Below, one piece after another: positions 6,039-14,564 of a stretch of DNA of 18,140 bases; the stretch's first letter is position 1; each line of letters begins with the position of its first letter. This DNA is from Lysobacterales bacterium (GTDB lineage Bacteria > Pseudomonadota > Gammaproteobacteria > Xanthomonadales > Xanthomonadaceae). The DNA is taken from NCBI GenBank assembly GCA_015655035.1, contig JAATFS010000215.1, positions 1 to 18,140 on the forward strand. The letters run 5' to 3'. The notes beneath the pieces were generated by a model that saw only the letters and a program-made list of their open reading frames with translations, ran no database searches and was not told the DNA's origin. Position numbers and translations under genes: made by a program.

Positions 6039-8651
6039 CTACTTCATCGGGCAATCCACCGTAACCTCGGCCTCGTTGAGTGCGCCCAGCGCGATCCGCG
6101 ACACCGACAGGTCCAGCGCCGCCGCGCTTTCCAGCGTCGCCACCTGCAGCAGCTTGCCGACATCGGCCCCGGCCACGTTGAAACATTTCAGCGGGACGCC
6201 GAGCGTGCGCCACTGGCCCTGCGCGCTCGCCGACAACGCCGGTTGCAGATCGATTTTGCCCTCGCAGCCCGCGCCGCAGCCCACGCCCAGCCATACCGGC
6301 GCGGTCACCGCGCTGTCGCGGCGCAGGGTCAGCTGCAACTGCACGTCGCCATTGGCTTCACGCGACACGTCCACCGGCTTGGCCGAGGACAGCACCAGGC
6401 TGGCCACGCGGGCGCCAGACCACCGCAAGCGGCGTGCGTCCTCCTGCGCCCGGTGATCGACCGCCGTCATCTTCAGGCTGCCGTCGGACAACGCCACCGG
6501 CAATGTGGTGGCCGGCATGTTTGCCTGACCCGCGTTGGATAGCAGCATCGAGATACCCAGCGACGGTTTGCCACGATTGAAGTACACCCCGCCCACCGAT
6601 TGCTCGCCGGACACGCCCGACACCTCGGCCAGCGGCGCCAGGTCGCCCCTGTCGGCATAGCCCAGGCCGTAGTCGAACGCGAACTGCGGGTCGTAGTCCT
6701 TCTGCCCGACATTGTTGGCGAACTGGGTGGCGCTGCGCGGCCAGGAGAAGCTGAGCTTGCCCTTGAAATCGTGTTGCACGCTGCCATCCGGCTTGCGCAG
6801 CAGCACATCGGCGATGCCTTCGCCTTCCGACCCCGGCAGCCACGCGGCGACGAATGCGTCGGATGCATTGATCTCGCGATTGAGCCACAGCGGACGACCG
6901 CTCAGGAACACCGCCACCACCGGAATGCCGTCGGCCTTGAGCTTCTTCAGCAGTTCCAGGTCGCTGTCGTCGCCGGGCTTGTACAGCAGCGTGGCGATAT
7001 CGCCCTGGAACTCGGCGTACGGGTTTTCGCCGAACACCACCACCGCTACGTCGGGCTTGGCCGTGTACTTCCCATCCACCGCCAGCTCGGCGCTGCCGCC
7101 GGCGGCCTTGAGCTGTTTTTCCAGTCCTTCCCAGATCGTATTGCCGTTCGGATAGTCGGCCCGCCGGGTGCCGGTGCCTTGCCAGTTCAGTGTCCAGCCG
7201 CCAGATTGCTTGCCCATGTCGTTGGCACCATCGCCCGCGACCAGCACGTGCGCGTGCGGGTCCAGCGGCAGCAGGCCGTTCTGGTTCTTCAGCAGCACCA
7301 GCGATTCACGCACCGCCTGGCGTGCGATCGCTCGGTGCGCGGGCGCGCCGAGCAATTCGAACTTGCCGCCGAGCGGGCGCTGCGACGGCTTTCCGGCCTC
7401 GAACAAGCCGAGCCGGAACTTGACCCGCAGTATCCGGCGCACCGCATCGTCCAGCCGCTGCAGCGGAATCTGCCCGGCCCTGACTGCGGCCAGCTGGCTT
7501 TCGTAGACGCCTTTCCAGCTGTCCGGCGCCATCGCCATGTCGACCCCGGCGTCGAACGAAGCCGGGCAGCGCTCGTTGCTGCAGCCTTTGACCTGGCCGT
7601 GGCCATTCCAGTCGCCGACCACGACCCCCCCGAAATGCATCTGCCCCTTCAGCACGTCGGTAAGCATGGCCTTGTAGCCGTGCATTTTCTCGCCATTGAA
7701 GCTATTGAACGAAGCCATGACGCTCTGCGCGCCGGCTGCGATCGCCGGGGGATAGCCTGCGGCGTGCACATCGCGCAGGGTGTCCTCGGACACGCGCGTA
7801 TCGCCCTGGTCCTTGCCGTCGGTGGTGCCGCCGTCGCCGACGAAATGCTTGACCGACGACACCACATGCCTGCCATCGAGGAATTCGGGCGAGCCCGGCA
7901 CGCCCTGCAAGCCTTCCACCATCTTCCCGGCGTAGCTGGCCACCACCGCCGCCGATTCGGAATAGCCTTCGTAACTGCGCCCCCAGCGATCGTCCTGCGG
8001 CACCGCCACGGTCGGCGCAAAGGTCCATTCCATACCGGTGACACGCGTCTCTGCGGCGGTGACTTCGCCGATCCTGCGCATCAGCTCGGGATTGCGCGTG
8101 GCGCCCAGGCCGATATTGTGCGGAAACAACGTGGCACCGACGATATTGCTCTGCCCGTGCACCGCGTCGATACCGAAGATGATCGGGATCGCGTTGCCGC
8201 CCTTGGCAGTATCCATCGACGCCGCATAATAGGCGTCGGCCAGTTTCAGCCATTCGGCCGGGCTGGCATTGTAGTGGCCGCCCGGATCGGAATTGCCGCC
8301 GGCCAACACCGACCCCAGGCGATAGGTTCGCACGTCGTCCGGAGTCATGTAGGCGATATCGCCCTGGATGGTCTGGGCGACTTTTTCCTCCACGCTCATC
8401 TTCGCCATGAGCGCGTTGATGCGTTGCTCCAGCGCCTGATCCCGCGCGAACGGCCAATCCGGCGATGGCCATTTTTCAGGATGGATCACGCCCACTGCAC
8501 CGGTGGTATCGGCGCCAACCGCCGCGGCATCGGGTGGGGCCTCGACATGGCAGGCGGCCAGCGTCAGCACGGCGGCAGCGATGGCGACGGATGCAATATT
8601 GCCGAATACGAGCACGGGCGCGCGACGAAACAGCTTATCCAAGACAGGCAT
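6039..8651 (-). CDS. GH3 beta-glucosidase / exo-beta-glucanase lipoprotein
   Basis: Family 3 glycoside hydrolases release glucose from the non-reducing end of beta-glucans and cellobiose. This 870-residue protein has the TIM-barrel domain (~70-420) with IDAVHGQ, KHFVGDGGT and GGVVVGDW, whose Asp347 is the predicted nucleophile. The second domain follows with GENPYAEFQGD (541-551), which contains the acid/base Glu as in barley ExoI-type enzymes. A C-terminal beta-sandwich extension is present, as in marine ExoP exo-1,3/1,4-beta-glucanase. From the chosen ATG the N-terminus is a lipoprotein signal (KLFRR, hydrophobic core, lipobox LAAC with Cys34), so it should be membrane-anchored in the periplasm or outer membrane. 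The frame extends upstream to a TTG at 8723 with no better ribosome site, so the start is uncertain; GGAG abuts the chosen ATG. Precise substrate is unknown. Confidence 0.92.
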   Translation of the reverse strand: MPVLDKLFRRAPVLVFGNIASVAIAAAVLTLAACHVEAPPDAAAVGADTTGAVGVIHPEKWPSPDWPFARDQALEQRINALMAKMSVEEKVAQTIQGDIAYMTPDDVRTYRLGSVLAGGNSDPGGHYNASPAEWLKLADAYYAASMDTAKGGNAIPIIFGIDAVHGQSNIVGATLFPHNIGLGATRNPELMRRIGEVTAAETRVTGMEWTFAPTVAVPQDDRWGRSYEGYSESAAVVASYAGKMVEGLQGVPGSPEFLDGRHVVSSVKHFVGDGGTTDGKDQGDTRVSEDTLRDVHAAGYPPAIAAGAQSVMASFNSFNGEKMHGYKAMLTDVLKGQMHFGGVVVGDWNGHGQVKGCSNERCPASFDAGVDMAMAPDSWKGVYESQLAAVRAGQIPLQRLDDAVRRILRVKFRLGLFEAGKPSQRPLGGKFELLGAPAHRAIARQAVRESLVLLKNQNGLLPLDPHAHVLVAGDGANDMGKQSGGWTLNWQGTGTRRADYPNGNTIWEGLEKQLKAAGGSAELAVDGKYTAKPDVAVVVFGENPYAEFQGDIATLLYKPGDDSDLELLKKLKADGIPVVAVFLSGRPLWLNREINASDAFVAAWLPGSEGEGIADVLLRKPDGSVQHDFKGKLSFSWPRSATQFANNVGQKDYDPQFAFDYGLGYADRGDLAPLAEVSGVSGEQSVGGVYFNRGKPSLGISMLLSNAGQANMPATTLPVALSDGSLKMTAVDHRAQEDARRLRWSGARVASLVLSSAKPVDVSREANGDVQLQLTLRRDSAVTAPVWLGVGCGAGCEGKIDLQPALSASAQGQWRTLGVPLKCFNVAGADVGKLLQVATLESAAALDLSVSRIALGALNEAEVTVDCPMK

Positions 8652-8766
8652 CTCCAAGCGGGTTTGCGGCGCGCCGGCAATATCGACACGTCGACAGCCG
8701 ACGTACGCTTTCGTATCCGCCAATAGCTGTCAACTAAAGTTTCGGGTATAGCCCAGCGGCAACCGC

Positions 8767-8783
8767 ATATCGGAATGCGATAT
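8767..8783. promoter_or_regulatory. Inverted repeat upstream of the GH3 gene, possible operator
   Basis: ATATCG-GAATG-CGATAT is a perfect 6-bp inverted repeat in the presumed promoter region of the glucanase gene, about 116 bp before its ATG and 44 bp before the alternative TTG. It would overlap the -35 zone if TATACC at 8745-8750 is the -10 box. A regulator responding to beta-glucan sugars is possible; no known consensus is matched. Confidence 0.35.
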
Positions 8784-8932
8784 ATCCGGACGGCCCTGCG
8801 ATGGCGGGAAATCGCTTGGTGTTGCGTCGCCCGTGCAGCAACTCGAGCGCGCCCGGACAACCCGTCATTGCTGCATTGCAATATCGCGGGCGTGCCGCCT
8901 TGCGCAGCATCGAGGCCCCGAATGCACCCGCA

Positions 8933-8965
8933 TAAAACGACAACGGACGCCCTTGGCGTCCGTTG
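8933..8965 (-). terminator. Intrinsic terminator of the pcnB-pgi unit
   Basis: Perfect 11-bp arms CAACGGACGCC (8941-8951) and GGCGTCCGTTG (8955-8965) enclose a CTT loop. On the minus strand the hairpin is followed by TCGTTTTAT. It lies 23 bp beyond the pgi stop, the expected position for ending the operon. Confidence 0.88.
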
Positions 8966-8988
8966 CGAAGCGTCGAATGCTCAGCCGA

Positions 8989-10506
8989 TCATTCGTCGGC
9001 CAGACGCACCAGTACCGCACGCGTGACCGGATCGTGCACTTCCGCCGCCTGGCCTTGCAGCGCCGGCAGCAACTGGCTGGCAAGCTGTTTGCCCAGTTCG
9101 ACCCCGAACTGGTCGAACGCGTTGATGCCCCACAGCACCGACTGCACATAGACGCTGTGCTCGTACATCGAGATCAATGCGCCCAACGCGGCCGGGGTCA
9201 ATGCATCGAACAGGATCAGCGTGCTTGGCCGGCCGCCTGGATAGCTGCGGTGCGGGTCGCTGCTGGCCTGGCCATTGGCCAGCGCCTCGGTCTGCGCCAA
9301 CAGGTTGGCTAACAATGCCTGGTGGTTCTCGACATAGGGATCGTCGTTGTGGATGGTGCCGATGAAGTCCGCCGGCACCACGCTGGTGCCCTGGTGCAGC
9401 GCCTGGAAGAAGCTGTGCTGCACGTCAGTGCCCGCTCCGCCCCACCACACCGATACCGTGTCGCTATCCACCGGCGAGCCGTCCAGCTTGACGCGCTTGC
9501 CCAGGCTCTCCATCACCAGCTGTTGCAAATAGGCCGGCAACAGCGCCATGCGCTGGTCGTAGGTCATCACCGCGTGCGTGGCATGGCCGAGCAGGTTGCG
9601 ATTCCATACCGCGGTCAGGCCGTGCAGTACCGCGACGTTGTCTTCCAGCGGCGTGTTCAGCACGTGCGCGTCGAATTCGGCGGCGCCGGCCAGCAACTGC
9701 TCGAAACGCTGGAAACCAATCGCCAGTGCGATCGGGAAACCGACCGCCGACCACAGCGAATAACGGCCGCCCACCCAGTCCCACATCGGCAGCACCCGGC
9801 CGGGGGCGATGGCGAATGCCTTGGCCGCGCGCTCGGGGTTGGCGCTGACTGCGTACAGGCGCTCGCTGCCTCCCAGCCAATCGTGCAGGATGCGCCCGTT
9901 GAGCAAGGTCTCCTGGGTGCCGAAGGTCTTGGAGATCAACACGCCGGCAGTGCGTGCCGGGTCCAGCGTGGCCAGCGTGCGCTGCATTGCCGCGCCGTCT
10001 ACATTGGAAACGAAATGGACCCGGAAACGCGCGCCCTCGACCGGCCGCAACGCATCGGCCAGCAGCCGGGGTCCCAGGTCGGAACCACCGATGCCGACGC
10101 TGACGATGTCGGTGACCTCGGTCTGCTCCAGTGCCTCGATCAGCGCCTGCATCCGCTGGCGCACCCGCACCGCGCTGGCATTGGCCTCGGCCGCCACCGG
10201 CGCATCGGTCAGGTTGCCGCGCAGTGCGGTGTGCAGCGCTGCGCGTTCCTCGGTGACGTTGACCTGCTCGCCACGGAACAAACGCTGGAACGCGCCGCCC
10301 ACGTCGCGCTGGCGGGCCAGTTCCAGCAGTTCATCCAGCGCGGCGCGGTCGTACTTCTGCCGTGCAAAGTTGAAATACAACGGTCCGACCTGCCTGGCGT
10401 ACTGTTCCGGCCGCCCGGGTTCGGCAGCGAGCAGATCGGGGATGGCAACGCCGCGCAGACGCTGGGCGTGGGAATGCAGAGAGTCGAATCCGTTGTTCTG
10501 GGTCAT
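8989..10506 (-). CDS. pgi: Glucose-6-phosphate isomerase
   Basis: Pgi interconverts glucose-6-phosphate and fructose-6-phosphate in the cytoplasm, linking glycolysis, gluconeogenesis and the pentose phosphate and Entner-Doudoroff routes. The 505-residue product contains both family signatures: DWVGGRYSLWSAVG (243-256) and LWGINAFDQFGVELGK ending at Lys473. Glu333 in VMESLGK, His364 in TDVQHSFF and Lys473 are the expected catalytic residues. The phosphate-binding SVGIGGSDLG and SKTFGTQET segments are also present. It is shorter than the ~549-residue E. coli enzyme but otherwise complete. The ATG overlaps the panD stop as ATGA, so translation is likely coupled to panD. It is the last gene of the unit and is followed by an intrinsic terminator. 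The same order, panD then pgi, is known from Pseudomonas. Confidence 0.97.
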   Translation of the reverse strand: MTQNNGFDSLHSHAQRLRGVAIPDLLAAEPGRPEQYARQVGPLYFNFARQKYDRAALDELLELARQRDVGGAFQRLFRGEQVNVTEERAALHTALRGNLTDAPVAAEANASAVRVRQRMQALIEALEQTEVTDIVSVGIGGSDLGPRLLADALRPVEGARFRVHFVSNVDGAAMQRTLATLDPARTAGVLISKTFGTQETLLNGRILHDWLGGSERLYAVSANPERAAKAFAIAPGRVLPMWDWVGGRYSLWSAVGFPIALAIGFQRFEQLLAGAAEFDAHVLNTPLEDNVAVLHGLTAVWNRNLLGHATHAVMTYDQRMALLPAYLQQLVMESLGKRVKLDGSPVDSDTVSVWWGGAGTDVQHSFFQALHQGTSVVPADFIGTIHNDDPYVENHQALLANLLAQTEALANGQASSDPHRSYPGGRPSTLILFDALTPAALGALISMYEHSVYVQSVLWGINAFDQFGVELGKQLASQLLPALQGQAAEVHDPVTRAVLVRLADE

Positions 10507-10883
10507 GCGGCCTGGGTCGGGATGCTGTGGTTGGTATGGGTGATCCGGTTGTTGCCATCCACATATACCAGATCAGGCTTGAACACTTCAGCCTCTTCGA
10601 CGGTCAGGCCAACGAACGCGGCGACGATGATCAGGTCGCCGACCTGCACGTGGCGCGCGGCCCCGCCGTTGAGCGAAATAACGCCACTGCCTTCCTCGGC
10701 GCGGATCGCATAGGTGGAAAAGCGGCTGCCGTTGGTGACATCCCAGATGTGCACCTGCTCGAACTCGCGGATGCCGCTGGCTTCCAGCAACAGACCATCG
10801 ATGGCGATCGAGCCTTCGTAGTTCAGCTCGGAGTGGGTAACGGTGGCGCGGTGGATCTTGGCTTTCAGCAAGGAGAGTTGCAT
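10503..10883 (-). CDS. panD: Aspartate 1-decarboxylase proenzyme
   Basis: PanD decarboxylates L-aspartate to beta-alanine for pantothenate synthesis. The 126-residue precursor self-cleaves between Gly24 and Ser25 (NYEGSIAID), turning Ser25 into the pyruvoyl cofactor of the alpha chain. Lys9, in KAKIHRATVT, and Tyr22 and Arg54, which the family uses for catalysis and substrate binding, appear conserved. I chose the ATG at 10881-10883 because the conserved MQLSLLKAKIH begins there; the frame runs 30 residues further upstream into non-conserved sequence. No strong ribosome site is visible. The gene follows panC after a 141-bp gap and overlaps pgi by 4 bp. Confidence 0.96.
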   Translation of the reverse strand: MQLSLLKAKIHRATVTHSELNYEGSIAIDGLLLEASGIREFEQVHIWDVTNGSRFSTYAIRAEEGSGVISLNGGAARHVQVGDLIIVAAFVGLTVEEAEVFKPDLVYVDGNNRITHTNHSIPTQAA

Positions 10884-11024
10884 GGACGTGCGTACGGCAA
10901 AGGAAACGCGAAGTTTACACCCGTATGCCCGGCGGGACCGGGCCGCGCCCGATGCACCTTGCAAACGCCTCAAGCCGATACCTTGGCGGCACGCTAACGG
11001 CCCTCGGCCAAGCCGCCCTGCCGA
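10884..11024 (-). other. panC-panD spacer with GC-rich hairpin
   Basis: This is the longest gap in the pcnB-pgi unit (141 bp). It holds a small dyad, GCCCGG-CGGGA-CCGGGC (10927-10943), without a T-run. No convincing sigma70 promoter is seen, but a separate panD-pgi promoter cannot be excluded. Confidence 0.35.
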
Positions 11025-11867
11025 TCAGAACTCGAGGTTGTCGATCAAGCGGGTATTACCCAGCCGCGCGGCGATCAACGCCACGCGGGCGCCCTGGGAA
11101 TCGGCTCCCGGCTCGGTCAGGTCGGGCTGGCGCAGGACCGCATAGTCCACCGCAAAGCCTGCCGCTTGCAGCCGCCGTGCAGCCTCGGCTTCGATCTCGG
11201 CCCGGCCTGCCCCGCCGACATGGCCGTCGCGCATGGCGAGCAAGGTCTGGCGAATTTCGGGCGAGCGCGGCCGATCTTCGGCCGACAGGTACTGGTTGCG
11301 CGAACTCATCGCCAGGCCGTCGGCCTCGCGCACGATGCTGCCGCCCAGTATCTCGATCGGGAATCCCAGGTCGGCCACCATCTGCCGGATCACCGCCAAC
11401 TGCTGGTAATCCTTCTTGCCGAACGCGGCCACGTCGGGCTGGGCCTGGTTGAACAGCCGTGCCACCACTGTGCAGACGCCATCAAAATGACCCGGACGGC
11501 AGGCGCCTTCGAGCACATCGCTGATGCCCGGCGCATGCATGCGCATTGCCAGTTCGGTCCCCAGCGGATACATCGTGTCCACGCTCGGCAACCAGAGCAC
11601 ATCGCAGCCGGCATCTTCCAGGCCACGCATGTCGGCCTCGGGCGTACGCGGATAGCGCGCAAAATCTTCGTGCGGGCCGAACTGGGTCGGATTGACGAAG
11701 ACGCTGGAAATCACGCGGTCGGCGTACTGCCGTGCCAGCATGACCAGCGAGAAATGCCCGGCGTGAAGGTTGCCCATGGTCGGCACCAACGCCACGCGCA
11801 GGCCCTCGCGCTTCCAACCGGCAACGATTTCGCGCAGGCGGGACAGATCGGAAACAGTTTCAATCAT
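11025..11867 (-). CDS. panC: Pantothenate synthetase (pantoate-beta-alanine ligase)
   Basis: PanC joins pantoate and beta-alanine using ATP, through a pantoyl-adenylate, to make pantothenate. The 280-residue protein shows the nucleotidyltransferase HxGH motif in PTMGNLHAGHFSLV (His34, His37), FVNPTQFGPHEDF, FGKKDYQQLAVI and the second ATP-binding motif EADGLAMSSRNQYL. These match the family closely. The start ATG at 11865-11867 overlaps the panB stop as ATGA, which fixes the start and indicates coupled translation; the same frame stays open 85 residues further upstream inside panB but carries no conserved sequence there. Confidence 0.97.
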   Translation of the reverse strand: MIETVSDLSRLREIVAGWKREGLRVALVPTMGNLHAGHFSLVMLARQYADRVISSVFVNPTQFGPHEDFARYPRTPEADMRGLEDAGCDVLWLPSVDTMYPLGTELAMRMHAPGISDVLEGACRPGHFDGVCTVVARLFNQAQPDVAAFGKKDYQQLAVIRQMVADLGFPIEILGGSIVREADGLAMSSRNQYLSAEDRPRSPEIRQTLLAMRDGHVGGAGRAEIEAEAARRLQAAGFAVDYAVLRQPDLTEPGADSQGARVALIAARLGNTRLIDNLEF

Positions 11868-12679
11868 GAGGCGTAAGCGTGCTCTGCATCGGGGAAGGAA
11901 CCGTCGCGCACGGCGGCGGCATAGGCCTGGATTGCCCCGGCGACGGAGCCGCCCTCGGCGAGGAAGTCCTTGACGAACTTGGGACGGCGGTGGCCGCTGT
12001 CCAGGCCCAGGAAATCGTGCAGTACCAGCACCTGACCATCGCAATCCGGACCAGCACCGATACCGATCGTGGGCACCGGCAGATCCGCCGTGATCTGCGC
12101 CGCGACCGGGGTGGGCACGCATTCGAGCACGACCAGGCTGGCGCCGGCTTCCACCACCGCGCGGGCATCGGCGCGCAGGCGCTCGGCCGCATCACCGCGC
12201 CCCTGCACCCGGTAGCCGCCCAGGCGCAGCACCGACTGCGGGGTCAGGCCCAGGTGCGAACACACCGGGATCTCGCGCTCGACCAGGTGGCGCACCACCT
12301 CCAGCTTGAAGCCCGCACCTTCGATCTTGACCATCTCCGCGCCAGCTTGCAGCAACTGTAGCGAGGCCTCGAGCGCACGTTCTGGCGTCGCGTCGGCGCC
12401 GAACGGCAGGTCGGCGACCAGCAACGCCCGCTGCAGTACGCTGGCCACGGCGCGGGTGTGGTAGACCATGTCGGCCACGGTCACCGGCAACGTTGAGTAA
12501 TGCCCCTGTACGACCATGCCCAGGGAATCGCCGATCAGCACCAGGTCGACCCCATTGGCGTCGAGGGCACGGGCAAAGCCGGCGTCATAGGCGGTCAACA
12601 TCACCAGGCGGCGACCTTCATGCTTGGCCTCCGCCAGGGCGGGAACGGTCCAGGGCTTGCTGTCGGTGTGGCTGCTCAT
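11864..12679 (-). CDS. panB: 3-methyl-2-oxobutanoate hydroxymethyltransferase
   Basis: PanB transfers a hydroxymethyl group from 5,10-methylenetetrahydrofolate to alpha-ketoisovalerate, giving ketopantoate, the first committed step of pantothenate synthesis. The 271-residue product has MLTAYDAGFA, the Mg2+-binding IGDSLGMVVQGH (Asp51), STLPVTVADMVYHTRAV, KIEGAG and the catalytic Glu of LVVLECVP. A further in-frame ATG at 12737-12739 would add 20 residues and overlap folK; I chose 12677-12679 because the product then has the usual family length. The start lies 35 bp after folK. The next step, ketopantoate reduction (panE or ilvC), is not in the window. Confidence 0.95.
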   Translation of the reverse strand: MSSHTDSKPWTVPALAEAKHEGRRLVMLTAYDAGFARALDANGVDLVLIGDSLGMVVQGHYSTLPVTVADMVYHTRAVASVLQRALLVADLPFGADATPERALEASLQLLQAGAEMVKIEGAGFKLEVVRHLVEREIPVCSHLGLTPQSVLRLGGYRVQGRGDAAERLRADARAVVEAGASLVVLECVPTPVAAQITADLPVPTIGIGAGPDCDGQVLVLHDFLGLDSGHRRPKFVKDFLAEGGSVAGAIQAYAAAVRDGSFPDAEHAYAS

Positions 12680-12714
12680 GAACTCATTACTTTGGGTGAT
12701 AAGCCGCTCATTAT

Positions 12715-13203
12715 CTACCCAATCGGCGCCACGTCGCATACTTCCATTCCGTCCAGTATGTTCCGTACCGCTCCATGGCCCGCGATGACGGTGTCCGGCG
12801 CGATTTCAGCCAGCGGCACCAGCGCGAACGCGCGCTCGTGCAGATGCGGGTGTGGCACTTGCAGGTTCGGCAGATCGATCACCCGATCGGCATACAGCAG
12901 CAGGTCCAGATCCAGCGTGCGCGGGCCCCAACGCTCGCCGGGGAGCCGCTGGCGGCCATGTACCAGCTCCAGCGCGAGCAGTTGCTCGAGCAGCGCCAGC
13001 GGCGCCAGGGAGGTGACCACCGCCGCGACCGCATTGACGAACGCCGGCTGCTCCTGGCGCCCCCACGCCGCGGTCCGATACAGCCTCGAGGCCGCACTCA
13101 GGCGCGTTCCGGGCAACTGGTCGAGTGCAACGAGCGCCGCGCTCACCGTTTGTACCGCCTCGCCCAGGTTGGCGCCGAGACCGATATATGCGACCACGGT
13201 CAT
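12715..13203 (-). CDS. folK: HPPK, 6-hydroxymethyl-dihydropterin pyrophosphokinase
   Basis: FolK transfers pyrophosphate from ATP to 6-hydroxymethyl-7,8-dihydropterin in folate synthesis. The 162-residue protein begins VVAYIGLGANLGE, the family start, and contains the HPPK signature WGPRTLDLDLLLY with the two Mg2+-binding Asp residues, then VPHPHLHERAFALVPL. The ATG at 13201-13203 was chosen because the conserved AYIGLGANLG follows it at once and the pcnB stop lies 7 bp upstream; the longer frame reads into pcnB. Pairing folK with pcnB is common in gammaproteobacteria. Confidence 0.96.
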   Translation of the reverse strand: MTVVAYIGLGANLGEAVQTVSAALVALDQLPGTRLSAASRLYRTAAWGRQEQPAFVNAVAAVVTSLAPLALLEQLLALELVHGRQRLPGERWGPRTLDLDLLLYADRVIDLPNLQVPHPHLHERAFALVPLAEIAPDTVIAGHGAVRNILDGMEVCDVAPIG

Positions 13204-13210
13204 GGCAGGC

Positions 13211-14536
13211 TTATTCGTTGGCACCCGTGCGCCGGCGCCGACGGCGGCGCTTGCGTGGCGCCGCTTCGTCATCGCCGGTCTCGAACGACGTCTCGGCGTC
13301 GGCCGATGCGGGCTCCTGCCCGGTTTGCAGCTGCGCCTCACGCCAGAACTCGACGTCGGCCGCGTGTTCGCTGGAGGCGAACTCGCGCAGCGCCAGGAAA
13401 TCGAACGCGGCACGGAAGCGCGGATGGCTCAGTGTGCGCTGCACCCGCTTGCGTTGCCGCGATGAGAAGCGTGACTGCAACAACCAGATTTCCTGCATCG
13501 GCAGCGAGAACCGGCGCGGCAGCGCGATCCGCTCCAACTGGTGCAGCGTGACCCGGTCGGCGGCGCGGCGCTGCGCCTCTTCGGCATGTATCCCCTGCGC
13601 CTGCAACCCCATCAGGGTGCGGCAGAACGCCGGCCACATCAGCAAGGCGAACAGGAACGCGGGCGAGACCGGTTCGTCGTTGGCCACGCGCGCATCGGTA
13701 TTGCGCAAGCCCTCGATCAGCATGCGCCGGAGCGCGCCGCTGCGATTGGAGCGCAGCGCGGCCGCGCTCTCCGGGAACAGTGTGTTCAGCAGGCCGAACC
13801 GCTCCAACCCTTCGAAGCTGGCCACGCCATGCCCGGACAGGAACAGCTTGAGCACTTCCTCGAACAGCCGCGCCGGCGCGGCTTCGGACAGCAACCCGGC
13901 CAGTCGCGGCAGCGGCTCGGCGGTGTTGGCCTCGATCTCGAAATCGAGCTTGGCGGCCAGGCGTATCGCCCGCAGCATGCGTACCGGATCCTCGCGGTAG
14001 CGCTGCTCCGGATCGCCGATCAACTTCATCAGCCGTGCCTGCACGTCCTCGAATCCACCGGTGTAATCGCGCACCGAGAAGTCCTCGATCGCGTAATACA
14101 GCGCGTTGCAGGTGAAATCGCGACGGATGGCATCGTCTTCGATGCTGCCGTAGACGTTGTCGCGGACCAGCCTGCCGTTGTCCAGCTCGCGGTCGCCGCT
14201 GCCGTCGTCGACATTGGCGCGGAAGGTGGCGACCTCGATGATCTCGCGACCGAACACCACATGCGCAAGCCGGAACCGCCGGCCAATCAGCCGGCAGTTG
14301 CGGAACAGGGCCTTGACCTCTTCGGGCGTGGCTGACGTGGCAATGTCGAAATCCTTGGGATTGCCCTGGACCAACAGATCGCGCACTGCGCCACCTACCA
14401 GATAGGCACCGAAGCCCGCCTCGCGCAGACGGTAGAGGACGCGCAATGCGTTGGGGCTGATGTCCTTGCGCGAAATGGTGTGCTGATCGCGCGGGATGGT
14501 GCGCAGCGTGAACGGAGATGTAACTGACGGTTCGAT
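13211..14536 (-). CDS. pcnB: Poly(A) polymerase I
   Basis: PcnB adds 3' poly(A) tails to RNA, promoting decay by exonucleases and setting the copy number of some plasmids. The protein carries the nucleotidyltransferase core YLVGGAVRDLL and KDFDIAT (catalytic Asp pair), FRNCRLIGRRFRLAHV, RRDFTCNALYY and REDPVRMLRAIRLAAKL, and ends in a basic tail RKRRRRRRR likely to contact RNA. The first TTG in frame, at 14444-14446, would cut off IPRDQHTISRKDISPNAL, which closely matches the N-terminal region of E. coli PcnB, so the coding sequence must begin upstream. No ATG, GTG or TTG exists between there and the in-frame stop at 14576-14578. I placed the start at an ATC (14534-14536) preceded by GGAAG at 7 nt, giving about 441 residues; the exact start is inferred. 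Confidence 0.93.
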   Translation of the reverse strand: MEPSVTSPFTLRTIPRDQHTISRKDISPNALRVLYRLREAGFGAYLVGGAVRDLLVQGNPKDFDIATSATPEEVKALFRNCRLIGRRFRLAHVVFGREIIEVATFRANVDDGSGDRELDNGRLVRDNVYGSIEDDAIRRDFTCNALYYAIEDFSVRDYTGGFEDVQARLMKLIGDPEQRYREDPVRMLRAIRLAAKLDFEIEANTAEPLPRLAGLLSEAAPARLFEEVLKLFLSGHGVASFEGLERFGLLNTLFPESAAALRSNRSGALRRMLIEGLRNTDARVANDEPVSPAFLFALLMWPAFCRTLMGLQAQGIHAEEAQRRAADRVTLHQLERIALPRRFSLPMQEIWLLQSRFSSRQRKRVQRTLSHPRFRAAFDFLALREFASSEHAADVEFWREAQLQTGQEPASADAETSFETGDDEAAPRKRRRRRRRTGANE

Positions 14537-14543
14537 GATGGCG

Positions 14544-14548
14544 CTTCC
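14544..14548 (-). promoter_or_regulatory. Candidate ribosome-binding site for pcnB
   Basis: GGAAG on the minus strand lies 4 and 7 nt before two tandem ATC codons (14537-14539 and 14534-14536) in the pcnB frame. It supports initiation at one of these non-standard codons. Confidence 0.4.
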
Positions 14549-14564
14549 GTAACGTGTTGCAGGA

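Larger units (their letters stand above)
8652..8988. other. Intergenic region between pgi and the GH3 gene
   Basis: This spacer separates two minus-strand units. The pgi side (8933-8965) holds an intrinsic terminator. The GH3 side should hold its promoter: TATACC (minus strand, 8750-8745) is a possible -10 box, but I find no convincing -35 at the right distance. An inverted repeat lies at 8767-8783. Positions 8652-8723 may be coding if the TTG start is used. I see no gene on either strand in the rest. Confidence 0.55.

Noticed and set aside
8652..8723. 24-residue extension of the GH3 protein from TTG 8723
   Set aside because: The extension moves the lipoprotein signal away from the N-terminus (Cys would be residue 58), which would spoil export. 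Kept only as an alternative.
6600..8726. Plus-strand open frame of 708 codons opposite the GH3 gene
   Set aside because: It mirrors the GH3 coding sequence and shows no motif; the opposite strand has catalytic signatures across the same span.
10927..10943. Hairpin between panC and panD as a terminator
   Set aside because: The stem is only 6 bp and has no T-run on the minus strand; it would also split a well-conserved operon.
12680..12739. 20-residue N-terminal extension of PanB
   Set aside because: It would overlap folK and gives a product longer than usual; the shorter start fits the family. The upstream ATG is preceded by a GGAAG-like sequence, so it is not fully excluded.
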